Of a stretch of 16,818 nt of DNA, positions 8,013-14,032 are shown one piece after another. Origin of the DNA: an uncultured Gemmataceae bacterium (GTDB lineage: Bacteria > Planctomycetota > Planctomycetia > Gemmatales > Gemmataceae). Below the pieces are notes generated by a model. It was not told the DNA's origin, ran no database searches, and was given only the letters and a program-made list of their open reading frames with translations. Position numbers and translations under genes: made by a program. The stretch's first letter is position 1. Each line of letters opens with the position of its first letter. Location of the stretch: the NCBI GenBank assembly GCA_937922175.1, contig CAKZUU010000174.1, positions 1-16,818 on the forward strand, written 5' to 3'.

Positions 8013-10049
8013 TTACAAAAGCATTACCAACCGATTCCAAGCGATGGCGCCGGCGAGATGAAATCTCTCGACGTGCTGGCACGCCTGGTAGACGGAATGA
8101 GTGAATGCAAAAGCTTTTTTCAAGGCATTTTCGCCGAGCGGGTCGTCGGCACCGAGACGACGCCCCCCGACGATCACCAGCTTCCGCGGAGCGATCAGAG
8201 CGGCCCAGTGTGTCACATCGCCGACGGTCAGCAAACCGGGGGCCAACAGTCCCATCCGGGTGTCCTTCGGATAGGGCTGGTCGGTGATGAGGGAAACGGG
8301 AGGTTGAAGGGCAACGGCGGCGGTGAGCAGGTTCGGCAGGAGTGCCGCCGATGCTAACGCGACAATTGCAGCGAGGTCGAGACCGATGACCGCCAAGCGA
8401 GATTCATCGCGGTTGCCTTGGATCGACAGCCATTGGGCGACGGCACGAACATCGACGACCCATTGTCCCAGGAGAGGTCGGCCAATCCACACCCCATGCT
8501 CAGCACTGTTGTGATCCGAAGCTGTGGCAATCGCGTCGTGCGCGGGCTTCAAGGCTCCCGTGGCGCGGAGATCGGGCAGAGCGACCAACCAGCCTGCGTC
8601 AGCCAACGCTCGCGAGAGGGGATGTTTGATCGCGGCGGATTTCCCATCCAGGTGCAACACGATCGCCGCCGGCCGCGGACCCGCTGGGGGATCACGTCGA
8701 CTCAGAGTGAGTGTCGGGATGACCAAGCCATCCTCGCCGGTAAGACGCAACGGCAGCGTCATCGGATCATGGGCATCCGGTGGCCCGTCGGCACGAGCCG
8801 CCGGCGGGGGCAACGGAGGTATCCCACCCAACACGCTCTTCAGCTGCGTTCGCCGTTCGATCGCGGTCGATTCCCATTCCTCGGCATGTTTCGGCAGCAA
8901 ACGATCCGCTCGGGCGGCCAGTTCTCGACCGAGTCGGCCGGCCAACCGACTCGGCGTCAACCAAACCGTGGGTCGCTTCGCAAGATCGGGGAAACACGCC
9001 AAGGTCTCAGGCGACTCGATTTGCAAGTCGGGTTCGCGGATTGGCGAGCCGTCGCCTTCATTTTTCAACCATCGGCTCATCCAACCGTACATCACTTCGC
9101 GCATTGGCTTGTTGTAATCGTGCCCCGAATCGAACACGACGTGACGGAGGCGTTCTCGCTGCAACAACAAGTCGTAGACATGTCGAGCCCGAGCCATGCT
9201 CTTCTCCGCCTCGCCCGGGCTGAATTGGAAGGCATCGCGGCTCGCATTGATGACGAGAAGAGCTCGAGGGGCGACCATCGCCAGCACGTCGCCTTCTTCC
9301 GTAAAGGTCAGCGCATTGGGAAGAACTTCGCAGACACAACAGGCGGCTTGTAAATAGGCCTGATATTGCCCGACGGAACAAACGGGCACGACGCACGCCA
9401 GCCGTTCGTCCAAAGCCCCGGCGTACATGCTCTGATTGCCGCCGCCCGAAGCTCCGGTGATCCCCAGACGCTGCGGGTCGACCTCCGGCCGAGTCAGTAG
9501 ATAATCGACGGCCCGCCGATTGTCGTATACTTGCAAGCCGAGCAGAGTCCGCCCGGTCGGCCAAAGGGTCGCGCCGTCCAAGGCTCCGTGGTAGGTGCCC
9601 CGGGCAGGTTGGGCATGACGCTCTCCGGCTCCAAACGCGTCGATGGCCAACACCACGAATCCGAGTTGCACCAAACCCAGACAGCGGGCTTGAACAACTG
9701 GATCGCGCCGGGCCATCGCCCAATGACCGTGCACTACAAGGACGGCCGGGTTTCTTTTCGCTCCTTCGGGAAGGTACAGATTCGCCGTGACCCACACTTC
9801 CGGCTGGCTTTGAAAGATCAGTCGCTCGATGCGATAGCCGGGCCTTTCGATCGTGCCCAGAACTTCGGGGCGGAGTTCGACGTCTGGCTCGGGCCAAGGG
9901 CCCATCGCTTGGAGCATCTTCTGGCGCAGCATCTCCCGCCGACGGCGCCATTCAACTTGGGTCGTTGCCGGTCGGTCGTTGGCCCGCAGAACTTTCGCTT
10001 TTTCTCGCACCCACAGGTTGTAGCGCTGGGAGTCGTTCGGTTCGGCCAT
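8013..10049 (-). CDS. Two-lobed alpha/beta hydrolase (acetyl xylan esterase/dienelactone hydrolase-like), second lobe inactive
   Basis: A 678-residue protein. Residues about 60-330 form an active-looking hydrolase of the large acetyl-xylan-esterase/prolyl-oligopeptidase-like group: AVLVVHGHWA, VVLAIDAFGAGER, nucleophile GITGASGGGN (Ser201), acid strand LLVINASRDAF (Asp272) and DSGHDYNK (His310). From about 440 to the end a second hydrolase-like lobe is recognisable (AAIVLHLDGK, WLVALPDLRATG, a VVDVRAVAQWL helix, KLVIVGGRR), but the nucleophile elbow reads IGLDLAA with Asp558 in place of serine, so it is probably non-catalytic. No signal peptide is present. The start ATG 10047-10049 has GAGGTGA upstream, inside the end of coaD, and only 3 bp separate the genes, so they are probably translated from one mRNA. 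The substrate is unknown; an ester of a plant or microbial polysaccharide is a guess. Confidence 0.85.
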   Translation of the reverse strand: MAEPNDSQRYNLWVREKAKVLRANDRPATTQVEWRRRREMLRQKMLQAMGPWPEPDVELRPEVLGTIERPGYRIERLIFQSQPEVWVTANLYLPEGAKRNPAVLVVHGHWAMARRDPVVQARCLGLVQLGFVVLAIDAFGAGERHAQPARGTYHGALDGATLWPTGRTLLGLQVYDNRRAVDYLLTRPEVDPQRLGITGASGGGNQSMYAGALDERLACVVPVCSVGQYQAYLQAACCVCEVLPNALTFTEEGDVLAMVAPRALLVINASRDAFQFSPGEAEKSMARARHVYDLLLQRERLRHVVFDSGHDYNKPMREVMYGWMSRWLKNEGDGSPIREPDLQIESPETLACFPDLAKRPTVWLTPSRLAGRLGRELAARADRLLPKHAEEWESTAIERRTQLKSVLGGIPPLPPPAARADGPPDAHDPMTLPLRLTGEDGLVIPTLTLSRRDPPAGPRPAAIVLHLDGKSAAIKHPLSRALADAGWLVALPDLRATGALKPAHDAIATASDHNSAEHGVWIGRPLLGQWVVDVRAVAQWLSIQGNRDESRLAVIGLDLAAIVALASAALLPNLLTAAVALQPPVSLITDQPYPKDTRMGLLAPGLLTVGDVTHWAALIAPRKLVIVGGRRLGADDPLGENALKKAFAFTHSVYQACQHVERFHLAGAIAWNRLVMLL

Positions 10050-10052
10050 GCG

Positions 10053-10574
10053 TCACCTCGATTGACCGATCAGACCGCGTTCCCTGGCCCGGCATTCCAA
10101 GGCCGCTCGAATCGTCGGGGGTAAGAATTTGCTTAAATCTCCGCCAAATTGGGCCACCTGCCGCAACAGCGTGCTGCTGACGTGGGAATATTCCTCCCGG
10201 GCCATCAGAAAGATCGTCTCCAGTTCCGGATCAAGTGTCAGGTTCATCAACGACATCGAAAATTCGTACTCCATGTCGCTCAACGTGCGCAACCCTCGCA
10301 ACATGATGCGGGCACCGACGGAGCGCACAAATTTGACGGCCAGCCCCTCGAACGCTTGGACCCGCACGTTGGGCAGATGGCCGACAACTTGCTCTAGCAA
10401 CGCGACTCGCTCGGCCGCGGAAAAAAACGGGGCCTTGTCAGGGTTCGGCCCGACCCCCACGACGAGTTGATCGAACATCCGACTTCCGCGCTCGATGATA
10501 TCGAGATGGCCCAAGTGGACCGGGTCGAAGGTGCCGGTACAAACGGCGATGCGCTCACTCAGTTGCTGCGTCAT
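10053..10574 (-). CDS. coaD: Pantetheine-phosphate adenylyltransferase (CoaD)
   Basis: CoaD transfers AMP from ATP to 4'-phosphopantetheine, giving dephospho-CoA, the penultimate step of coenzyme A synthesis, in the cytoplasm. The 173-residue length is normal (about 160-170 in the family). Family motifs are all present: TGTFDPVHLGH at 13-23 with the nucleotide-binding HLGH, GVGPNPDKAPFFSAAERV, the substrate loop IMLRGLRTLSDMEYE, and EYSHVSSTLLRQVAQFGGD near the C-terminus. The ATG at 10572-10574 is about the family length before the first strand; no strong Shine-Dalgarno is seen. It lies 81 bp downstream of the aminotransferase gene and 3 bp upstream of the two-lobed hydrolase gene, so all three may form one leftward operon. 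No other CoA-synthesis gene is in the window. Confidence 0.96.
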   Translation of the reverse strand: MTQQLSERIAVCTGTFDPVHLGHLDIIERGSRMFDQLVVGVGPNPDKAPFFSAAERVALLEQVVGHLPNVRVQAFEGLAVKFVRSVGARIMLRGLRTLSDMEYEFSMSLMNLTLDPELETIFLMAREEYSHVSSTLLRQVAQFGGDLSKFLPPTIRAALECRARERGLIGQSR

Positions 10575-10655
10575 GATCCGGGCCCCGCGTCAGGGTCAAT
10601 CAGGGGTTCAATATCCGGGGGGGCAGCCGGGCGCGATCTGCCGGGCCACACCAGG

Positions 10656-11783
10656 TCACGCCTCTGCCACCGCCTCTAAAAACCGCTCCAAATCTTCTGT
10701 TGTGTTGTATGCATGCGGGCTGACGCGCAAACGACCTGCCCGTTGGTTCACGATCACGCCGGCCTCACGGCAGCGTCGCACCAATTCCCCGGGATCTCGA
10801 CGGGTTTCCAGCGAGACAATCCCCGATTTTTCCCTCGCCGTTCGGCTGCTGAACACCGACAAACCGGCCCGTGGCGCTTTGTCGCACAACTCGTCGGTCA
10901 GTTCGAGGATTCGCCGTTCAATCGAGGCGATGCCAAACCGGAGGAGCAGATCCAAGCTGGTGCCCAGGGCGTGGATGCCGGCGACGTTGGCCGCTCCCCC
11001 CTCCCAACGATCCGCCGTCGGTTTCAAGCAAAAGTCGATCCGGGTGAATTCATAAGGTTCGACAACGCTGTTCCAACCGATGCTGATCGGATGAAGCAGA
11101 TCGATCAGGTCAGAGCGAATCCAGAAAATGCCGATGCCCTCGGGACCAAGAAGCCACTTGTGACTGTCCGCGGCAAGGAAATCGACCGGGCAGCGCTGCA
11201 CATCGAGGGGTAAGGCTCCCAGTCCTTGGATGGCGTCGACGAAAAAGAAAATGCCACGTTCCCGACAGAGCGAGCCGATCGCCTCCAGATCATGGCGGAA
11301 GCCGCTGGCGAACTCGACGAAACTCAGACTGACCAACCGCGTCCGCGAGTCGATCGCCGCACGAATGTCGTCGATAAGGATACGATTTCCGCGGCTGGGG
11401 ACTCGGCGACACTCGACGCCGCGATGAACTTGATTCATCCAGGGGTATTGGTTGGCGGGATATTCTTCCGCGGCGAAAACGACGTTGTCGCCCGTTTTCC
11501 ACGGAAACCCCTCAGCGACGAAGTCGATTCCCTCGCTGGTGTTTTTGATGAAGGCGATTTCGCCCGGGTGGGAGTTCAGCAATTGCGCCGCCAAGCGTCG
11601 CACTTCCGCGATCCGCTGCGACCAGCGACGAAACGAAGCGACGCCGTTTTCGCTCAAGTCCTGAGCATACTCGGTCATCGCCACCGCCGTCAACGCGGGC
11701 AACGGCGCTACCGCCGCGTGATCCAAGAACGCCCAGCGTCGGCAGACAGGCATCTGTCGGCGAAACTCGGTGTCAGCATCCAT
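10656..11783 (-). CDS. Class V aminotransferase-fold PLP enzyme
   Basis: A 375-residue PLP-dependent enzyme of the class V aminotransferase fold (cysteine desulfurase / isopenicillin N epimerase / kynureninase-like group). Visible are FLDHAAVAPLP near the N-terminus, IAFIKNTSEGIDFVA, AEEYPANQYPW, a VDAIQGLGALPLDV strand holding the PLP-binding aspartate, and ADSHKWLLGPEG with Lys209 as the likely Schiff-base lysine, followed by GGAANVAGIHALG. The C-terminal GVIVNQRAGRLRVSPHAYNT is typical of the small domain. The catalytic cysteine loop of true cysteine desulfurases is not evident, so the exact reaction is open. GGAG lies 8 nt before ATG 11781-11783. A candidate promoter sits 24 bp upstream of the start. 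It is probably the first gene of the operon with coaD and the two-lobed hydrolase. Confidence 0.88.
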   Translation of the reverse strand: MDADTEFRRQMPVCRRWAFLDHAAVAPLPALTAVAMTEYAQDLSENGVASFRRWSQRIAEVRRLAAQLLNSHPGEIAFIKNTSEGIDFVAEGFPWKTGDNVVFAAEEYPANQYPWMNQVHRGVECRRVPSRGNRILIDDIRAAIDSRTRLVSLSFVEFASGFRHDLEAIGSLCRERGIFFFVDAIQGLGALPLDVQRCPVDFLAADSHKWLLGPEGIGIFWIRSDLIDLLHPISIGWNSVVEPYEFTRIDFCLKPTADRWEGGAANVAGIHALGTSLDLLLRFGIASIERRILELTDELCDKAPRAGLSVFSSRTAREKSGIVSLETRRDPGELVRRCREAGVIVNQRAGRLRVSPHAYNTTEDLERFLEAVAEA

Positions 11784-11806
11784 CGATCATGCTCCGAAGT
11801 CCCCTG

Positions 11807-11835
11807 ATTGTCTCTGATCTCCGGCAGAATTACAA
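11807..11835 (-). promoter_or_regulatory. Candidate sigma70-type promoter for the aminotransferase-coaD operon
   Basis: Read on the minus strand: -35 TTGTAA (11835-11830), a 17-bp spacer and -10 GACAAT (11812-11807), placing the transcription start near 11800 and giving a leader of about 17 nt before ATG 11783. The spacing is ideal, while each box is an imperfect match to consensus. It occupies the same DNA as the rightward candidate promoter. Confidence 0.38.
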
Positions 11836-11836
11836 T
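11808..11836 (+). promoter_or_regulatory. Candidate sigma70-type promoter for the site-2 protease gene
   Basis: -35 TTGTCT (11808-11813), a 17-bp spacer and -10 TACAAT (11831-11836, five of six consensus bases). Transcription would start near 11843, leaving a leader of about 64 nt before the chosen GTG at 11907. Its -35 overlaps the -10 of the opposite promoter, and its -10 overlaps that promoter's -35. Confidence 0.42.
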
Positions 11837-11906
11837 CGACTAGCGAGAGAGACCCGTGCCCAGGTCCCTGTCGCTCTCGTTGCCCGTTTCTCGTAAGGAA
11901 AGTCAC

Positions 11907-12773
11907 GTGCTTTTCGATCGCCAATACGAGACGCCGTTCGACCTGCGATTTCGATTATTCGGTACGCCGGTGCGGGTGCATCCTTTTTTCTGGTTGATTG
12001 TCTTATTCCTCAATTTCGATCTGATCCGCTTCGGCGTGCATGTCTTGATATTGTGGGTGTTGTGTGTGTTCGTCTCGATTCTGTTGCACGAGATGGGTCA
12101 CATCTGGATGGGCCGATGGTTCGGAACTCGGGGCCAAGTGGTCCTCGCAGGTATGTTCGGATTGGCTGCGGGAGCGACCTACGGCATTTCCGAGCGCGGC
12201 AAGCGCATCCTCGTCTACCTCGCCGGACCGGGAATCCAATTCGCGCTGGTCGCTTTGCTACTCCTGGGGTTGAATCTCATCCGTCCGCCCGTGAACGTGC
12301 CCGATGAGTTGCGTTCGGAACTGACGCTGGCGAGTCATTTTTACCTGCTGTGGTACACGCCCGAAGACTGGCCCGAACTGCTGCGATTGACCGTTCAATT
12401 CTTGTTGAGCATCAACTGGTGGTGGCCGATCATCAATTTGCTGCCGATCTGGCCGTTGGATGGCGGTCAGGTCAGCCGTGAGTTGTTTACATGGCACGAT
12501 CGTGTGTACGGGATAAGGAATTCGCTGGCGTTGTCGTTCGCAGCCGCCCTCGTCGTCACCATCAACGCCCTGTCCGCCGCCATGATGGGACCGACCATCC
12601 CCTACCTTCCGACCGGCGACCGCTTTTTCATCTTCTTTTTCGGGATCTTTGCTTTCGAGAGTTATCTGATGCTCCGGTTGGAGAACGCACGATTGCAGTC
12701 GGAGTGGGTCACCAGCCGCGACGAAAACCGCCTCCCATGGGAGCGCGATCCCGACGAGTGGAAGAACAACTGA
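11907..12773 (+). CDS. Site-2 protease (M50) family membrane metalloprotease
   Basis: A 288-residue integral membrane protein of the S2P/M50 family, which cuts substrates within the membrane. The zinc site HEMGH is at 61-65 inside a hydrophobic helix (FVSILLHEMGHIWMG), and the third ligand is Asp185 in NLLPIWPLDGGQ. Further membrane helices lie around 21-55, 100-130, 160-182, 205-225 and 232-255. No PDZ or CBS domain is present, as in the short planctomycete members. The opening YETPFDLRFRLFGTPVRVHPFFWL is characteristic. I chose GTG 11907 because AAGGA lies about 9 nt upstream and it gives the usual family N-terminus; an in-frame GTG at 11856 would add 17 residues with no homology-like content. 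It lies 75 bp upstream of the WXG100-like gene on the same strand, but its own promoter candidate and that of the next gene suggest separate control. The substrate is unknown. Confidence 0.88.
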   Translation: MLFDRQYETPFDLRFRLFGTPVRVHPFFWLIVLFLNFDLIRFGVHVLILWVLCVFVSILLHEMGHIWMGRWFGTRGQVVLAGMFGLAAGATYGISERGKRILVYLAGPGIQFALVALLLLGLNLIRPPVNVPDELRSELTLASHFYLLWYTPEDWPELLRLTVQFLLSINWWWPIINLLPIWPLDGGQVSRELFTWHDRVYGIRNSLALSFAAALVVTINALSAAMMGPTIPYLPTGDRFFIFFFGIFAFESYLMLRLENARLQSEWVTSRDENRLPWERDPDEWKNN

Positions 12774-12783
12774 CCCGCCTCGC

Positions 12784-12812
12784 TTGCATGCGCGGGTTAT
12801 CTGTGAGACAAT
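12784..12812 (+). promoter_or_regulatory. Candidate promoter of the WXG100-like/FtsK-like cluster
   Basis: -35 TTGCAT (12784-12789), a 17-bp spacer and -10 GACAAT (12807-12812) lie in the 75-bp gap after the site-2 protease gene. The predicted start near 12819 leaves a leader of about 30 nt before ATG 12849. The boxes are weak matches (three and four of six), but position and spacing fit an internal promoter that would separate this cluster from the protease gene. Confidence 0.33.
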
Positions 12813-12848
12813 GCGGACGGTGGGCCGCCTTGTGTCTGTGAGTCATCT

Positions 12849-13121
12849 ATGCCGCAGGCGATCGTTGACCCCGAAGAGTTACGCCGCTTCGCCAACAATT
12901 TGAAGCGGTTTCTCGGCGAATTACAGGATGGTTTGTCGGCCCTGCACGGGCAGGTGCAAGCGCTCAGTGACACCTGGCGCGATCAGGAACATGTCAAATT
13001 CCGCGAGGAATTCGACCAGACGATGCAGGTTTTAGCGCGGTTCATCCGCGTGGCCGACGAGCACGTCCCGTTTCTGCTGCGGAAGGCCCAACGCATCGAT
13101 GACTACTTGCAACAGCGTTAA
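12849..13121 (+). CDS. WXG100-like small helical protein (W-x-D variant)
   Basis: A 90-residue, all-helical protein of the length and plan of WXG100/ESAT-6 proteins, which form helical-hairpin dimers and are substrates or parts of type VII secretion systems. Two helices (about 7-40 and 46-88) flank a central turn SDTWRDQEH with Trp43; the usual W-x-G reads W-R-D here. The following VKFREEFDQTM matches the second-helix start of many WXG100 members. No Cys, no signal peptide and no membrane helix are present, which fits the family. The C-terminus ends in YLQQR, so the YxxxD/E export motif of actinobacterial and firmicute substrates is missing. It heads a tight cluster with a coiled-coil protein, a second W-x-D protein and an FtsK/EssC-like ATPase, which supports the assignment. 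Role as secreted substrate or as structural adaptor is open. Confidence 0.8.
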   Translation: MPQAIVDPEELRRFANNLKRFLGELQDGLSALHGQVQALSDTWRDQEHVKFREEFDQTMQVLARFIRVADEHVPFLLRKAQRIDDYLQQR

Positions 13122-13181
13122 CGCCCGAAGACTTGCCGCTGGGCTGACCGTCCGCCGTTGCGGCGTCGAGTGAGGCTTGCT

Positions 13182-13742
13182 ATGGATTCCGCCGCCAACG
13201 TCCAATCGCTCGAAGACCTCCGCGACCTGCATGCGTTGGTTTGCAAATTCCGGGCCGATGCTCAAGAAGGGTTGGCCTCGGTCGACCTCATGATTCGACG
13301 CGCTTCGGATTATCTCAGCGACCAACTGACCTTCTGGCGAGCGGCGGTCCGCAAATGCGAGGAAGAGGTCTTCCAAGCGACCCAGGAATTGCGTCAGAGA
13401 CAATACGTCGGATTCGACGGTCGCGTCCCGGATTGCACCGTCCAGGAGAAGAACCTGCAACGGGCCAAGGACCGGCTCCGCCACGCCGAGGAAAAAGTCG
13501 CAACGGTCCGGCGATGGATGCAACAACTGCCCCGGCAAGTCGCCGAACTCTACGATGGCCCGTCGCGGCAATTGGCGGCGACATTGGAGGCCGAATTGCC
13601 CCGAGCCTTGGCGATTTTGGAGAGTCGCATCCGCGCCTTGGAGGCCTACATCGGATTGTCGCTCCCCAAGTTGCCCCCACAAGACGTTACTCCAGAAACG
13701 CTCCCGGAGTCGGCGGCGTCGGCGAGGGAGGCGGCGTCATGA
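13182..13742 (+). CDS. Coiled-coil protein of unknown family in the WXG100-like/FtsK-like cluster
   Basis: I do not recognise this family. The 186-residue product is almost wholly helical with heptad-like stretches: about 8-80 (SLEDLRDLHALVCKF, then VRKCEEEVFQATQELRQRQ) and about 88-160 (VQEKNLQRAKDRLRHAEEKV, LAATLEAELPRALAILESRI), separated by a short polar loop VGFDGRVPDCT. The tail from about 168 is Pro/Ala/Ser-rich and probably disordered. It has no signal peptide or membrane segment. ATG 13182 has GAGG about 7 nt upstream; an in-frame TTG at 13158 would add 8 basic residues. Its stop overlaps the next gene as ATGA, so translation is probably coupled. From context it may be an adaptor, chaperone or larger substrate of the ATPase; this is inference. 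Confidence 0.75.
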   Translation: MDSAANVQSLEDLRDLHALVCKFRADAQEGLASVDLMIRRASDYLSDQLTFWRAAVRKCEEEVFQATQELRQRQYVGFDGRVPDCTVQEKNLQRAKDRLRHAEEKVATVRRWMQQLPRQVAELYDGPSRQLAATLEAELPRALAILESRIRALEAYIGLSLPKLPPQDVTPETLPESAASAREAAS

Positions 13743-13957
13743 TGATCTCCACCGCGACAGGTCGGGGCCGGCTTTACAGTTCGCTGAAAGACCTCCGCCT
13801 CCGTTGGGAGGCCGTGCGCCAAGGTTGGAACGATCCCATCAGCCGCGATTTCGAGGAAAATCTACTGGAACCCTTGGTCGCCCAAGCCCAGGCGGCCCTT
13901 CGTGCGATGGATCAATTGGCCTTGGTCCTCGCGCAGATGCAACACGAGTGCGACTGA
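13739..13957 (+). CDS. Second WXG100-like small protein (W-x-D variant), 72 aa
   Basis: This short gene starts with ATG at 13739, overlapping the TGA of the coiled-coil gene (13740-13742). The 72-residue product is helical with a central turn RQGWNDPIS (Trp30) between helices at about 11-28 and 35-68. W-N-D-x5-F here lines up with W-R-D-x5-F of the 90-residue protein at the head of the cluster (Trp43), including acidic residues right after the phenylalanine. This suggests a diverged, shorter WXG100-like partner, perhaps forming a heterodimer as EsxA/EsxB do. It ends in QMQHECD, with no YxxxD/E motif, and has a Cys near the end. A second ATG at 13742 would remove only one residue. The gene lies 75 bp before the FtsK-like gene. 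Confidence in it being a gene is high from the coupling; family assignment is moderate. Confidence 0.68.
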   Translation: MMISTATGRGRLYSSLKDLRLRWEAVRQGWNDPISRDFEENLLEPLVAQAQAALRAMDQLALVLAQMQHECD

Positions 13958-14032
13958 CGCCTCTGCCCGCCGGCAGTTGAGCACGCGTCAATGTGCCGGA
14001 GAACATCTCCCCGATGCCCGTGGACGATCATC

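Noticed and set aside
10575..10655. Short GGCAG/CTGCC stem between the aminotransferase gene and coaD
   Set aside because: Five pairs and no T-run; not enough for a terminator, and the two genes are likely co-transcribed.
13241..13957. 238-codon reading of the frame that holds the 72-aa gene
   Set aside because: The part before 13739 is out of frame with, and overlaps, the coiled-coil gene; its Arg/Gly/Pro-rich sequence looks like a shadow. Only the last 72 codons are plausible.
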